NCBI RefSeq assembly: GCF_003122205.1
Contig: NZ_QEYE01000010.1
Span: 95,334 to 159,333 of the forward strand
Reading direction: 5' to 3'
From: Maritimibacter sp. 55A14
GTDB lineage: Bacteria; Pseudomonadota; Alphaproteobacteria; Rhodobacterales; Rhodobacteraceae
Length of the DNA: 64,000 bases
In this document: positions 27,307-36,799 of the stretch, piece after piece
Position numbering within the stretch: position 1 is the first letter of the stretch
How the letters are laid out: the number at the start of each line of letters is the position of its first letter
The notes under the pieces: generated by a model
Databases searched by the model: none
Told to the model about the DNA's origin: nothing
Seen by the model: the letters and a program-made list of their open reading frames with translations, nothing else
Program-made: the position numbers and the translations under genes

Positions 27307-27767
27307 GAAGACGGTTCCGGCTTGAAGGGCGCCATCCCGGCGCGGGCCAGTTCGTCGGCGCGTTCGTTCTCGGGGTGGCCGGCATGCCCGCGGACCCATT
27401 CCCAGCGCACGTCATGGCGCGCCTGCGCATCGTCGAGCCGCTGCCAGAGCTCGGCGTTCTTGACCGGCTTCTTCGCGGCGGTCTTCCAGCCGTTTCGCTT
27501 CCAGCCGTGGATCCATTTCGTTACCCCGTCCTTCACATAGGCGCTGTCGGTGACGATGGTGATCGCCGAGGGCCGCGTCAGGCTTTCCAGCGCCGAGATC
27601 GCGGCCATCAGCTCCATCCGGTTGTTGGTGGTCGCGGCCTCGCCGCCGGAAAGCTCGCGCTCGCGCAGGATGCGGCCGTTTTCCACCGCGCGCAGCAGCA
27701 CGCCCCAGCCGCCGGGGCCGGGATTGCCGGAACAGGCGCCGTCGGTATAGGCGAAAAGCTCGGCCAT
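27303..27767 (-). CDS. rnhA: Ribonuclease HI
   Basis: RNase HI degrades RNA in RNA:DNA hybrids. The 154-residue protein keeps all four carboxylates of the active site: Asp in [15 protein letters not shown], Glu in NNRMELMAA, Asp in IVTDSAYV and Asp in [12 protein letters not shown]. The basic handle ([20 protein letters not shown]) is also present. The ATG at 27767 shares one base with the stop of the upstream DUF3429 gene (TGATG). Confidence 0.96.
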   Translation of the reverse strand: MAELFAYTDGACSGNPGPGGWGVLLRAVENGRILRERELSGGEAATTNNRMELMAAISALESLTRPSAITIVTDSAYVKDGVTKWIHGWKRNGWKTAAKKPVKNAELWQRLDDAQARHDVRWEWVRGHAGHPENERADELARAGMAPFKPEPSS

Positions 27768-28222
27768 CAGCCGGCCACCCCGGCCACGAGGCAGGCCAGC
27801 ACGACCAGCGTGACCGGCAGGCGAAGGCGCATCCACCAGGACGGCGCGAGGCGCGCGCGCCAGAAACCCCAGTCGGCGGCCAGCAGGCCCAGGAAACCCA
27901 CTGCGAGATAGACCATGTTCATGTGCTGCGCGCCGCCCAGCGTGAAGAACGCCCAGAGCGCGGGCACCACGCTGACGGCGTATCCCAGCGCGGCCTTAGA
28001 CCCCGAGGCGCGCGCCGCGAAGCCCCAGTGGACACCGGCCATGAAGCACAGGATCACCAGCCCGTAGCGCGACAGGACGAACTCATCGCGCAGCGCGGCG
28101 GGCATCTCGCGGGCGAAGGGCAGGGCGGCCGGGTCGGGCGCCAGCGCCATCGCCGCGCCCCACAGGAATGGCAGCGCGCCCGCGGCGGTCAGCAGAAGGG
28201 CGGTACGGGGAATGCCGGTCAT
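27767..28222 (-). CDS. DUF3429 family membrane protein
   Basis: A 151-residue protein with about five hydrophobic helices. Features of the DUF3429 family visible here: the first helix [17 protein letters not shown], the short loop [18 protein letters not shown] and the end of helix 4. Function is unknown. It is the first gene of a tightly packed set (DUF3429-rnhA-TRIC) with 1-4 base overlaps. Confidence 0.8.
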   Translation of the reverse strand: MTGIPRTALLLTAAGALPFLWGAAMALAPDPAALPFAREMPAALRDEFVLSRYGLVILCFMAGVHWGFAARASGSKAALGYAVSVVPALWAFFTLGGAQHMNMVYLAVGFLGLLAADWGFWRARLAPSWWMRLRLPVTLVVLACLVAGVAG

Positions 28223-28304
28223 GTCGTTGCGGGCTCCGGTCGGCGGCGGCGGGGCGGGTTTTCCGCGTCATAGCCCGTTGCGGCGGGCTTGCCCAGCCCC
28301 CGGC

Positions 28305-29255
28305 TCAGGCCGGTTCGCGCAGCACGCGCGGTACCTTGAATTCCACGTTCTCCGTCGCGGTTTCCACGCGCTCGACCGACAGGGTGTAGCGTTCCGCGAA
28401 GGCGTCGGTGACTTCCCGGACCAGAAGTTCCGGCGCGGAGGCGCCTGCGGTCAGTCCCACGGCGCGGATACCCTCCAGCGCGCGCCAGTCGATATCGGTG
28501 GCCCGCTGCACGAGCTGGGCATAGCCGCAGCCCGCGGCGGCGGCGACCTCCACCAGCCGGCGCGAATTCGACGAGTTCGGCGCGCCGATCACCAGCAGCG
28601 CATCCACTTTGGGCGCGATCGCCTTGACGGCGGCCTGCCGGTTGGTGGTGGCGTAGCAGATGTCTTCCTTGTGCGGGCCGATGATAGCGGGAAACCGCGC
28701 CTTGAGCGCCGCCACGATATCCGCGGTGTCGTCCACCGACAGCGTCGTCTGGGTGATGAAGGCCAGCCTTTCGGGGTCGCGCGGTTCCAGCCGCGTCACG
28801 TCCTGCGGGGTTTCCACCAGCAGCACCTCTCCGGCGGGAAGCTGGCCCATCGTACCCTCGGTCTCGGGGTGGCCGGCATGGCCGATCATCACCATCTGCA
28901 AGCCGTTGGCGTGGTGGCGCTCGGCCTCGATATGCACCTTGCTGACCAGCGGGCAGGTGGCATCGACATAGAGCATCTCGCGCCGCGCGGCCTCGGCCGG
29001 TACGGCCTTGGGCACGCCATGCGCGGAAAAGATCACCGGGCGGTCGTCCGGGCAGTCGTCGAGTTCTTCCACGAAAACGGCGCCCTTTGCGCGCAGGTCG
29101 TCCACCACGTATCTGTTATGCACGATCTCGTGGCGCACATAGACCGGCGCGCCCCAACGTTCTAGCGCCAGTTCCACGATCTTGATGGCGCGGTCCACAC
29201 CGGCGCAGAAGCCGCGTGGCGCGGCGAGGTAGAGCGTGAGATCGGGCTTGGTCAT
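28305..29255 (-). CDS. ispH: 4-hydroxy-3-methylbut-2-enyl diphosphate reductase
   Basis: IspH makes IPP and DMAPP in the last step of the non-mevalonate pathway using a 4Fe-4S cluster. The 316-residue protein has the three cluster cysteines in [24 protein letters not shown] and [10 protein letters not shown], and the family motifs SAHGVP, GHPETEG and [13 protein letters not shown]. IspE of the same pathway is at 6.4 kb. Upstream are 169 bases with no gene. Confidence 0.96.
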   Translation of the reverse strand: MTKPDLTLYLAAPRGFCAGVDRAIKIVELALERWGAPVYVRHEIVHNRYVVDDLRAKGAVFVEELDDCPDDRPVIFSAHGVPKAVPAEAARREMLYVDATCPLVSKVHIEAERHHANGLQMVMIGHAGHPETEGTMGQLPAGEVLLVETPQDVTRLEPRDPERLAFITQTTLSVDDTADIVAALKARFPAIIGPHKEDICYATTNRQAAVKAIAPKVDALLVIGAPNSSNSRRLVEVAAAAGCGYAQLVQRATDIDWRALEGIRAVGLTAGASAPELLVREVTDAFAERYTLSVERVETATENVEFKVPRVLREPA

Positions 29256-29424
29256 GGTCGGGCGGCCTCCTGCGGCATATCTAGGCGCCGTGACGGGAGG
29301 CGTCCAGCATGGATGCGGGTCTTGCGGGGGCGGAGGCAGAGGAGACCGGCGACAGAATGCGGCCCGCCCCGTCCGGGGCAGGTGTTGCCTGCATGACCGG
29401 CGCGGCGGGGCCGCGAGGCCCGCG

Positions 29425-30006
29425 TCAGTCCTGGTCGGAGCCTACGGCTTGCCGCCGATCCGCATGATTGCCATTGTCGCGTGGCGGGCGGCCGATGACG
29501 TCGCGCAGCTCTTCCAGCTCGATGAAATTGTCGGCCTGCCGGCGCAGTTCGTCGGCGATCATCGGCGGCTGGCTGCGGATCGTGGAGACGACCGAGACGC
29601 GCACGCCCTGGCGTTGCAGGCTTTCGACCAGCGGACGGAAGTCGCCGTCGCCGGAAAACAACACGATGTGATCGACCCGCGGCGCAAGTTCCATCGCGTC
29701 CACGGCCAATTCGATGTCCATGTTTCCCTTGACCTTTCGCCGCCCGGCGGAATCGGTAAATTCCTTGGCGGGCTTGGTCACCATCGAGTATCCGTTGTAA
29801 TGCAGCCAGTCGACGAGCGGACGAATCGGGGAGTACTCGTCGTTTTCGAGCAACGCGGTGTAGTAGAATGCGCGCAGCAATTTCCCGCGCCGCATGAATT
29901 CCGCCCGGAGGAGTTTGTAGTCGATGTCGAAGCCCAATGCGCGAGCCGCGGCATACAAGTTTGAGCCGTCAATAAACAGCGCAAGCCGTTCATCCCTGTA
30001 GAACAT
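29425..30006 (-). CDS. NYN-domain (PIN-like) putative ribonuclease, LabA/DUF88 family
   Basis: A 193-residue protein of the NYN family (PIN-like nuclease fold). The acidic active-site residues are in LFIDGSNLY (Asp13), [12 protein letters not shown] and [14 protein letters not shown], all expected for Mg2+-dependent RNA cleavage. The C-terminal tail ([20 protein letters not shown]) is hydrophilic and likely disordered. RNA substrates of this family in alphaproteobacteria are unknown to me. It is divergent from folK; the 5' end of both genes is noticeably AT-richer than the rest. Confidence 0.85.
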   Translation of the reverse strand: MFYRDERLALFIDGSNLYAAARALGFDIDYKLLRAEFMRRGKLLRAFYYTALLENDEYSPIRPLVDWLHYNGYSMVTKPAKEFTDSAGRRKVKGNMDIELAVDAMELAPRVDHIVLFSGDGDFRPLVESLQRQGVRVSVVSTIRSQPPMIADELRRQADNFIELEELRDVIGRPPRDNGNHADRRQAVGSDQD

Positions 30007-30084
30007 GAAATGCCCTTCCGAAATAATGCTTTGGCCGGGGCTTCACCATGCGCAAGGAGTGGTTGAGTGTATGCGCGGAAACCT

Positions 30085-30096
30085 GACCGTTCGGTC
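30085..30096. promoter_or_regulatory. 12-bp palindrome upstream of folK
   Basis: GACCGTTCGGTC is a perfect palindrome 19 bases upstream of the folK ATG and 78 bases from the NYN gene start. Its form (ACCG...CGGT) is common for TetR-type operators. Chance occurrence cannot be excluded. Confidence 0.35.
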
Positions 30097-30115
30097 TAGA
30101 TAAGAGATTCTACAG

Positions 30116-30709
30116 ATGCCGCAAGGGGAAACCGAAAACAATACCGTTACCAAAGCCTTACTCGCCCTAGGCGCGAATTTGTCTACAATCACAGGTAGAA
30201 TTGACGCCACACTAGAACGCGCCTTGTCCGAAATTCAATGCGAATCGACGCAAATCTGCCGGACAAGTTCATTCTATCACAGCCCGGCCTTTCCCGCCGG
30301 CTCGGGCCCCGACTTCGTCAATGCCGCCGCTGAGATCGAGACTGAACTGGGACCCGAGGCGCTGCTCGACCGCCTGCACCGCATCGAGGCGGCGCTGGGC
30401 CGGGAACGGCGCAAGCGCTGGGGCGCGCGCGTGATCGACCTCGACCTGCTGGCCTATGGCGACATGGTCCTGCCCGACGCCACCACGCAGGCTCATTGGC
30501 GCGAGCTTGACCTCGAGACGCAGATGGTGCGCGCCCCCGAGCGGCTGATCCTTCCGCATCCCAGGATGCAGGATCGGGCCTTCGTGCTGATCCCGCTGGC
30601 CGAAATCGCCCCGGACTGGCGGCATCCGCTGCTGGGGCTCAGCGTCGCGGAAATGGCCGCGGCGCTGCCCGAGGAAGCGCGCACCGGCGTCAGCCCGATC
30701 GGCTCGTGA
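30116..30709 (+). CDS. folK: 2-amino-4-hydroxy-6-hydroxymethyldihydropteridine pyrophosphokinase (HPPK)
   Basis: FolK transfers pyrophosphate from ATP to 6-hydroxymethyl-dihydropterin in folate synthesis. The 197-residue protein has LLALGANLST (family start), TSSFYHSPAF, FVNAAAEIET, ERRKRWGARVIDLDLL (the HPPK signature with the Mg2+-binding Asp pair) and LILPHPRMQDRAFVLIPL. A loop of about 15 residues (TQAHWRELDLETQM) follows the signature and is longer than in E. coli. The first 55 or so codons are AT-rich compared with the rest. Divergent from the NYN gene. Confidence 0.93.
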   Translation: MPQGETENNTVTKALLALGANLSTITGRIDATLERALSEIQCESTQICRTSSFYHSPAFPAGSGPDFVNAAAEIETELGPEALLDRLHRIEAALGRERRKRWGARVIDLDLLAYGDMVLPDATTQAHWRELDLETQMVRAPERLILPHPRMQDRAFVLIPLAEIAPDWRHPLLGLSVAEMAAALPEEARTGVSPIGS

Positions 30710-30751
30710 CCCTGCGGTCGGAAGTCGGGGCGAGGCGCGCGGATCTCCCCC

Positions 30752-30780
30752 TTGTCATTCGCGTTCAAAGGCAATACATG
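30752..30780 (+). promoter_or_regulatory. Possible promoter of rpoZ
   Basis: TTGTCA (30752-30757), 17 bases, then TACATG (30775-30780). This is a reasonable sigma70-type pair about 40 bases upstream of the rpoZ ATG. Prediction only. Confidence 0.4.
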
Positions 30781-30820
30781 CAGGGTTCTTCCGCCAAATT
30801 GATCCAAAACGGAGTTCCCC

Positions 30821-31171
30821 ATGGCGCGCGTTACCGTTGAAGATTGCGTTGACAAGGTTCCGAACCGCTTCGAGCTGGTGATGCTGGCCGCCCACCGGGC
30901 GCGCGAGATCACGGCCGGCGCGCCGCTGACCGTGGACCGCGACAAGGACAAGAACCCGGTCGTGTCCCTGCGCGAGATCGCCGAGGAGGCCCAGTCCGCC
31001 GACGCGCTGCGCGAACGCATGATTGAAAGCCATCAGACCCAGATCGAGGTCGATGAGCCGGAGGACGACCAGATGGCGCTGCTCATGGGGCAGGAGCAGG
31101 ACAAGCCCGAGGACGACATGTCCGAGGAGAATCTGCTGCGCGCCCTGATGGAAGCGCAGGGCGAGAAGTAA
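30821..31171 (+). CDS. rpoZ: DNA-directed RNA polymerase omega subunit
   Basis: Omega helps assemble RNA polymerase and takes part in the ppGpp response. The 116-residue protein begins [30 protein letters not shown], the highly conserved omega core, followed by [12 protein letters not shown] and an acidic C-terminal tail typical of alphaproteobacteria. The rsh gene follows 36 bases downstream, the classical rpoZ-spoT/rel arrangement. Confidence 0.96.
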   Translation: MARVTVEDCVDKVPNRFELVMLAAHRAREITAGAPLTVDRDKDKNPVVSLREIAEEAQSADALRERMIESHQTQIEVDEPEDDQMALLMGQEQDKPEDDMSEENLLRALMEAQGEK

Positions 31172-31207
31172 CGGGCCCCGCCGGGGCCCGTATGGGATGC
31201 GGCCCGG

Positions 31208-33331
31208 ATGATCGACGTAGAAGATCTTGTTGAACTGGTCCGCAACTACAATCCGCGCTCGAATTCGGACCTGATCCGCGGCGCCTATGCCTATGGCAAG
31301 GCGATGCATGAGGGCCAGTTCCGCCATTCCGGCGAACCCTATTTTACCCACCCGGTCGAGGTCGCCGCGCTGCTGACCGAGCAGCAGATGGACGATGCCA
31401 CCATCGCCACCGCGCTGCTCCACGACACGATCGAGGACACGAAATCCACCTATGCCGAGGTCGCCGACCGCTTTGGCGAGGAGATCGCCGGGCTGGTCGA
31501 TGGCGTGACCAAATTGACCAATCTGGAACTCAGCTCCACCGAGACCAGGCAGGCGGAAAATTTCCGCAAGCTGCTGATGGCGATGTCCAAGGATCTTCGG
31601 GTGCTGCTGGTCAAGCTGGCGGACCGGCTGCACAACATGCGCACCATCAAGCATATGCGGCCGGAAAAGCAGGTCCAGAAGGCGCACGAAACGATGGAGA
31701 TCTACGCACCGCTCGCGGGCCGGATGGGGATGCAGTGGATGCGCGACGAACTGGAGGATCTGGCCTTCAGCGTCCTCAATTCCGAGGCCCGAAATTCCAT
31801 CATGCGCCGTTTCCTGCGGCTCCAGAAGGACACCGGCGACGTGATCCCGCGCATCACCGGCGACATCCGCGACGTGCTGGAGAAACAGGGTGTGGAGGCG
31901 CAGGTCTTCGGCCGCGCCAAGAAGCCCTATTCGGTCTGGCGCAAGATGCAGGAGAAGGAGCTGAGCTTCTCGCGCCTCTCCGACATCTACGCCTTCCGCG
32001 TCATCACCCGGTCGGAGGATGACTGTTATGCCGTGCTGGGCGCGATCCACCGGCGCTGGCGCGCGGTGCCGGGGCGGTTCAAGGACTATATCAGCCAGCC
32101 CAAAACCAACGGCTACCGCTCGATCCACACCACGGTCTCGGGTCGCGACGGCAAGCGGGTGGAAATCCAGATCCGCACCCGCGAGATGCATGAGGTGGCC
32201 GAGGCGGGCGTCGCCGCCCACTGGTCCTACCGCGACGGCGAGCGGGTGGAGAACCCCTTTGCCGTGGACCCGGCGAAATGGCTGGAAAGCCTGACCGACC
32301 GCTTCCTGGCCAGTGACGATCACGACGAATTCCTGGAGCATGTGAAGCTGGAGATGTTCGCCGACCAGGTGTTCTGCTTCACGCCCAAGGGCGAGGTGGT
32401 GAAACTGCCGCGCGGTGCCACGCCGATCGACTTCGCCTATGCGATCCACACCCGGATTGGCGACAGTTGCGTGGGCTCTCGGGTGGACGGGCTGCGCGTG
32501 CCGCTCTGGACCCGGCTGAGGAACGGCCAGTCGGTGGAGATCACCACGGCCGAGGGCCAGCGCCCGCAGGCGACCTGGATGGATATCGCCGTCACCGGGC
32601 GCGCGCGTTCCGCCATCCGCCGCTCGCTGCGCGAGGAACATCGCGACCGGTTCGCCAAGCTGGGCCGCGAACTGGCCCGCGTGGCCTTCGAGCATGTCGG
32701 CAAGAAGGCGACCGACAAGGCGCTGCGCACTGCGGCCAAGGCGCTCGGGCTCAAGGACGCGGAGGAGCTGCTGGCGCGGCTCGGCAGCGCCGAGTTGAGC
32801 GGCAATGCGGTCGTCGCGGCGCTCTACCCGGAACTGAAGAAACAGGCCAAGCCGGAATCGGTGGAGCCCACCCGCGCGGTGATCGGCCTGCGCCAGGACC
32901 AGAATTCGCAGCGCGCGCGCTGCTGCCAGCCGGTGCCGGGCGAACGCATCGTGGGGATCACCTATCGCGGCCGCGGCGTTGTGGTCCATGCCATCGACTG
33001 CCCGGCGTTAGTGGAATTCGAGGACCAGCCGGATCGCTGGGTGGACCTGCACTGGCACGACGGCACCCATGCACCGGCCTATTCGGTGACGCTCGACGTC
33101 ACCATGGTGAACGATGCCGGGGTGCTGGGCCGCATCTGCACGCTGATCGGCGAGCAGAAGGCGAATATTTCGGATATGCAGTTCACGGATCGGAAACCGG
33201 ATTTTTACAGGATGAGCATTGATGTCGAGGTCCGGGACGTGGAGCATCTGCACAACGTCCTGACCGCATTGGAGGCCGATAGCGACGTGGCCGCGCTCGA
33301 ACGCTTGAGAGATGTCGAACGCAAACCATAA
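31208..33331 (+). CDS. Bifunctional (p)ppGpp synthetase/hydrolase, RelA/SpoT homologue
   Basis: This enzyme makes and degrades (p)ppGpp, the alarmone of the stringent response. The 707-residue length is standard. Domains in order: HD hydrolase with His48 and the HDTIED motif at 72-77 intact; synthetase (about 230-340) with YRSIHTTV and EIQIRTREMHEVAE; TGS (about 385-450: KGEVVKLPRGATPIDFAYAI); C-terminal ACT (about 630-705: LDVTMVNDAGVLGRICTLI). Both catalytic halves look functional, as expected for the single long RSH of alphaproteobacteria. It follows rpoZ and precedes DUF2062-pdxJ. Confidence 0.95.
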   Translation: MIDVEDLVELVRNYNPRSNSDLIRGAYAYGKAMHEGQFRHSGEPYFTHPVEVAALLTEQQMDDATIATALLHDTIEDTKSTYAEVADRFGEEIAGLVDGVTKLTNLELSSTETRQAENFRKLLMAMSKDLRVLLVKLADRLHNMRTIKHMRPEKQVQKAHETMEIYAPLAGRMGMQWMRDELEDLAFSVLNSEARNSIMRRFLRLQKDTGDVIPRITGDIRDVLEKQGVEAQVFGRAKKPYSVWRKMQEKELSFSRLSDIYAFRVITRSEDDCYAVLGAIHRRWRAVPGRFKDYISQPKTNGYRSIHTTVSGRDGKRVEIQIRTREMHEVAEAGVAAHWSYRDGERVENPFAVDPAKWLESLTDRFLASDDHDEFLEHVKLEMFADQVFCFTPKGEVVKLPRGATPIDFAYAIHTRIGDSCVGSRVDGLRVPLWTRLRNGQSVEITTAEGQRPQATWMDIAVTGRARSAIRRSLREEHRDRFAKLGRELARVAFEHVGKKATDKALRTAAKALGLKDAEELLARLGSAELSGNAVVAALYPELKKQAKPESVEPTRAVIGLRQDQNSQRARCCQPVPGERIVGITYRGRGVVVHAIDCPALVEFEDQPDRWVDLHWHDGTHAPAYSVTLDVTMVNDAGVLGRICTLIGEQKANISDMQFTDRKPDFYRMSIDVEVRDVEHLHNVLTALEADSDVAALERLRDVERKP

Positions 33332-33391
33332 TGTTGTCATGGAAATGAGGTAACTCCGTGCCGTGGCGGGCGCGGGAGCAAGGGAAGACGG

Positions 33392-34045
33392 ATGTTCAAG
33401 CGCCGGATAAAACGCAACTGGCCGACCATCGTCGCGCACTGGTTCTATCCGCGCGGCGGCTGGGCGCGCGCGCTCAGCTACATGGCGCATCGTCTGCGGC
33501 GCCTGCCCGACACGCCCTCGAAGATCGCGCGCGGCGTCGGGGCGGGCGTCTTTGTCAGCTTCACGCCCTTTTTCGGCTTCCACTTCGTCACCGCGGTGAT
33601 CGTGGGCTTCGCGGTGCGCGGAAACATTCTTGCCGCGTTGCTGGCCACGTTCTTCGGCAATCCGCTGACCTTCCCGCTGATCGCGGCAACCAGCCTGGAG
33701 ACCGGAAATTTCCTGCTCGGCCGGGACGTGATCTTCCCGTTCCGGGTAATCGTGAGCAGTTTCGGCGACGCTTCGGTGGAGCTGTGGCGCAATTTCGAGG
33801 CGATCTTCACGGATGCCAACGCCGAATGGCACCGGCTGGCGGAATTCTTCGACACCGTGTTCCTGCCCTATCTCGTCGGCGGGATGGTGCCCGGATTCGC
33901 CGCCGGGCTGGTCGCCTATTTCTTCAGCAAGCCGCTGATTGCGGCCTACCAGAAGCACCGGCGCAAGAAACTGCGCAAGAAATGGGCCGAGATGCGGGGT
34001 TCGGCGGCGGATGCGCCGGCAAAGGACAAGGGGGACGCGGCCTGA
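33392..34045 (+). CDS. DUF2062 family membrane protein
   Basis: A 217-residue protein of the DUF2062 family: RARGVGAGVFVSFTPFFGFHF-like motif (visible as IARGVGAGVFVSFTPFFG), a hydrophobic region, GNPLTFPLIAATS, and a C-terminal helix pair near LPYLVGGMVPGFAAGLVAYF. The C-terminal tail is rich in Lys/Arg and Ala. The family's function is unknown. It lies between rsh and pdxJ, a conserved place in Rhodobacterales as I recall. Confidence 0.88.
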   Translation: MFKRRIKRNWPTIVAHWFYPRGGWARALSYMAHRLRRLPDTPSKIARGVGAGVFVSFTPFFGFHFVTAVIVGFAVRGNILAALLATFFGNPLTFPLIAATSLETGNFLLGRDVIFPFRVIVSSFGDASVELWRNFEAIFTDANAEWHRLAEFFDTVFLPYLVGGMVPGFAAGLVAYFFSKPLIAAYQKHRRKKLRKKWAEMRGSAADAPAKDKGDAA

Positions 34046-34079
34046 TATGGACGCCGCGCCGCAAGGGGGAAGAACGGAT

Positions 34080-34832
34080 ATGACAGGGGCATTGGGCAAG
34101 CTGCGCCTTGGCGTGAACATCGACCACGTGGCCACGGTTCGCAACGCGCGCGGCGGCGCCTATCCCGATCCGCTGCGCGCCGCGCTGCTCGCGGAAGCCG
34201 CCGGGGCGGATGGGATCACCGCGCATCTGCGCGAGGATCGCCGCCACATCGGCGACGCCGATATCGAGGCGCTGACGGACGGGCTTTCGGTGCCGCTCAA
34301 CTTCGAAATGGCCGCGACCGATGAGATGCAGGCCATCGCCCTGCGATACCGGCCGCATGCGGTCTGCATCGTCCCCGAGAAGCGCGAGGAACGAACCACC
34401 GAGGGCGGGCTGGAGGTCGCGCGGGAAGAGAATCGCCTGGCCCATTTCATCGGGCCCCTGCGCGAAGCCGGGTGCCGGGTGTCGATCTTCATTGCCGCCG
34501 ACCGCCCGCAAGTCGAGGCCGCCGCGCGGATCGGTGGCCAGGTGATCGAGCTGCATACCGGCGCCTATTGCGATTTCCACGCCGAGGGCCGGACGCAGGA
34601 ACGCGACGCCGAACTGGACCGCCTGCGCGACATGGCGGTCTATGCCCACGACCTGGGGCTGGAGGTCCATGCCGGCCACGGGCTGACCTATGACACGGTG
34701 CAGCCCGTCGCGGCCTTCCCGCAGGTGATGGAACTCAATATCGGCCATTTCCTGATTGGCGAGGCGATCTTCCGCGGCCTGAAGGACGCGATCCGGGAAA
34801 TGCGCCGCCTGATGGACGCGGCGCGGGGGTGA
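34080..34832 (+). CDS. pdxJ: Pyridoxine 5'-phosphate synthase
   Basis: PdxJ condenses 3-amino-1-hydroxyacetone phosphate with deoxyxylulose 5-phosphate to pyridoxine 5'-phosphate. The 250-residue TIM barrel shows LRLGVNIDHVATVRNARGG, DGITAHLREDRRHI, NFEMAATDEM, IELHTGAYCDFHAEG and EVHAGHGLTYDTV, all family hallmarks including the catalytic Glu and His residues. The ATG at 34080 follows GGGGGAAG; an ATG at 34047 would add 11 unlike residues. Confidence 0.96.
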   Translation: MTGALGKLRLGVNIDHVATVRNARGGAYPDPLRAALLAEAAGADGITAHLREDRRHIGDADIEALTDGLSVPLNFEMAATDEMQAIALRYRPHAVCIVPEKREERTTEGGLEVAREENRLAHFIGPLREAGCRVSIFIAADRPQVEAAARIGGQVIELHTGAYCDFHAEGRTQERDAELDRLRDMAVYAHDLGLEVHAGHGLTYDTVQPVAAFPQVMELNIGHFLIGEAIFRGLKDAIREMRRLMDAARG

Positions 34833-34838
34833 GGGCGG

Positions 34839-35531
34839 ATGTTGCGGGTCATCTGGCGTGTCGTGATCTTGCCGTTTCGGGTCGTGCGTCGCGGGTGGCT
34901 GTTTCTCGTGTCGCTGCTGATTGTCGCATCCGTAGCGCTAAACATCGCCCTGTTAGCGTTTCAGGGACTCTACATCGCCGCGGCCGGCGTCTTGAACTCG
35001 GCGGGGATCGTGACACCGGCGATCCGGCAGGTTTCGGCGAACTTGAGTCGGCAGAAGGTCGGGCGCCAGATGGTGCGAAAGACCCGGCGCCGTGTGACGC
35101 GCCGCCTGCAACGAGGCGCGGCGCGTAGCATAGGATCGGCGGCCGGCGAAGCGATTCCCTTCATCGGGGTTGGCGTCATCGCAGGGGCTTTGGCGCTCGA
35201 TGTGAAGGATGCATGCGACACAGCGCGCGACATGGTGGGGCTGGAGGCCGCTATCGCAGCGGAGAATGATCCCGAAATTGCACGGCAGAACGCCGAGGCG
35301 GCGTTCGACTGCAAGGAAATGATCCGAGAGGATCTGCCAGACAGCGATGCGCTGTGGGCCGCAGTGAGGGCGTCGCCCCGCAAGGCGTGGGAGGCCGCCC
35401 GTGATGCAGGAGTGTCAGTTGCTGAAGTCGATTGGACGGGCAAGGGCACCAGTATGCTAACCTGGGTGATCGGATTGCGGGACAGGGTCTTCGGATCGGA
35501 CCCGACAGACGAACCGGCGGCGCAGGAATGA
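34839..35531 (+). CDS. Hypothetical membrane protein inserted between pdxJ and acpS
   Basis: A 230-residue protein that I do not recognise. One strong N-terminal membrane helix ([20 protein letters not shown]), then a very basic stretch ([20 protein letters not shown]) and a second hydrophobic Gly/Ala-rich segment ([19 protein letters not shown]) that runs into [12 protein letters not shown]. The rest is soluble and ends acidic (PTDEPAAQE). Two cysteines (in DACDT and FDCKEM) could pair. Codon use and base composition differ from the flanking core genes (more TTG, GTA, CGA, TTA). It overlaps acpS by 4 bases. Possibly an acquired or fast-evolving accessory gene. Confidence 0.7.
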   Translation: MLRVIWRVVILPFRVVRRGWLFLVSLLIVASVALNIALLAFQGLYIAAAGVLNSAGIVTPAIRQVSANLSRQKVGRQMVRKTRRRVTRRLQRGAARSIGSAAGEAIPFIGVGVIAGALALDVKDACDTARDMVGLEAAIAAENDPEIARQNAEAAFDCKEMIREDLPDSDALWAAVRASPRKAWEAARDAGVSVAEVDWTGKGTSMLTWVIGLRDRVFGSDPTDEPAAQE

Positions 35532-35950
35532 TCCTCGGCATCGGCACCGATCTGTGCAACATCGACCGGATCGCCGGCGTGCTGGAGCGCCATGGCGACC
35601 GTTTCCGCAACCGCGTCTTCACCGATACCGAACAGGCCAAGGCCGAACGCCGCGCCGACACCGCCGGCACCTATGCCAAGCGTTGGGCGGCCAAGGAGGC
35701 CTGTTCCAAGGCGCTCGGCACCGGGCTCAGGATGGGCATCGCCTGGAAGGACATGGGGGTCAGCAACCTTTCCTCCGGACAGCCGGTGATGCACCTGACC
35801 GGCTGGGCGGCCGACAAGCTGGCCGAGATGACGCCGGAGGGTTGCGAGGCGATCGTCCATGTCACCCTGACCGACGATCACCCCTGGGCGCAGGCCTTCG
35901 TGGTGATCGAGGCGCGTCCGCATCCCGGTACGCCCGGCGCGCGCGCTTGA
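35528..35950 (+). CDS. acpS: Holo-[acyl-carrier-protein] synthase
   Basis: AcpS transfers 4'-phosphopantetheine from CoA to acyl carrier protein. The 140-residue enzyme has the metal-binding [14 protein letters not shown] (Asp8 in GTD) and the second signature [15 protein letters not shown] (with the catalytic Glu). It is slightly longer than E. coli AcpS, as in other alphaproteobacteria. The ATG overlaps the stop of the previous gene (ATGA), so it depends on translation of that gene. lepB follows after 54 bases. Confidence 0.94.
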   Translation: MILGIGTDLCNIDRIAGVLERHGDRFRNRVFTDTEQAKAERRADTAGTYAKRWAAKEACSKALGTGLRMGIAWKDMGVSNLSSGQPVMHLTGWAADKLAEMTPEGCEAIVHVTLTDDHPWAQAFVVIEARPHPGTPGARA

Positions 35951-36004
35951 CACCCCGGCAAGCAGCGCTCATGTAGCGCGGAATGCGGAAATGAGGCGGG
36001 ACCG

Positions 36005-36799
36005 ATGATGGCAAGCAAGAAGACTGCGTCCGAGGGCGGGCTGTTCGAGACGTTCAAGACGATCGTCTACGCGCTGCTGCTTGCCGGCGTGATCCGCACG
36101 CTCTTCTTCCAGCCCTTCTGGATACCCTCGGGCTCGATGAAGGACACGCTGCTGATCGGCGATTTCCTCTTCGTAAACAAAATGGCCTATGGCTATTCGC
36201 GCCATTCCTGCCCGTTCTCCATCTGCCCGTTCTCGGGCCGCATCCTCGGCTCCGAGCCCGAGCGCGGCGACGTGATCGTGTTCCGCCACCCGGTGAACGG
36301 GACCGATTTCATCAAGCGGCTCGTGGGGCTGCCCGGCGACCGTGTGCAGATGCAGGAGGGCGTGCTCTATATCAACGGGCAGCGCATCCCGCAGGAACCC
36401 GCCGGCACCTTCACCGAGACCTTCCGCCAGCAGGGGCCGATGGGCCATCTGCCGCGCTGCGAGAACGGCCCGGTCGGCCTCGGCGCGGAGTGTACGAAGA
36501 GCCGCTTCATCGAGACCTTTCCCGATGGCAGCACACACGCGATCCTGAACATCACCGATGACAGGTTCGGCGATACGACCCCGGTCTTCGAGGTGCCGCA
36601 GGGCAACTATTTCTTCATGGGCGACAACCGCGACAACAGCCAGGACAGCCGTTTTGCGCGCAGCGTCGGCGGGGTCGGCTTCGTGCCCTTCGAGAACCTG
36701 ATCGGCCGGGCCGACCGGGTGACCTTCTCCTCGGCCGGCTCCTCGATGCTGGCCTTCTGGACCTGGCGCAGCGACCGCTATTTCAAGAGGATAGATTGA
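36005..36799 (+). CDS. lepB: Signal peptidase I
   Basis: LepB cleaves signal peptides of exported proteins at the outer face of the inner membrane. The 264-residue protein has one N-terminal membrane helix ([16 protein letters not shown]), the catalytic Ser44 in PSGSM, the catalytic Lys104 in [12 protein letters not shown], and the third box [11 protein letters not shown]. An insert with several cysteines ([28 protein letters not shown]) is present, seen in Rhodobacterales. The start is the ATG at 36005 or 36008. The stop overlaps the TTG start of rnc. Confidence 0.96.
   Translation: MMASKKTASEGGLFETFKTIVYALLLAGVIRTLFFQPFWIPSGSMKDTLLIGDFLFVNKMAYGYSRHSCPFSICPFSGRILGSEPERGDVIVFRHPVNGTDFIKRLVGLPGDRVQMQEGVLYINGQRIPQEPAGTFTETFRQQGPMGHLPRCENGPVGLGAECTKSRFIETFPDGSTHAILNITDDRFGDTTPVFEVPQGNYFFMGDNRDNSQDSRFARSVGGVGFVPFENLIGRADRVTFSSAGSSMLAFWTWRSDRYFKRID

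Noticed and set aside
30755..32989. A 744-codon open frame on the minus strand
   Set aside because: Antisense of rpoZ and rsh, whose domains are unmistakable.
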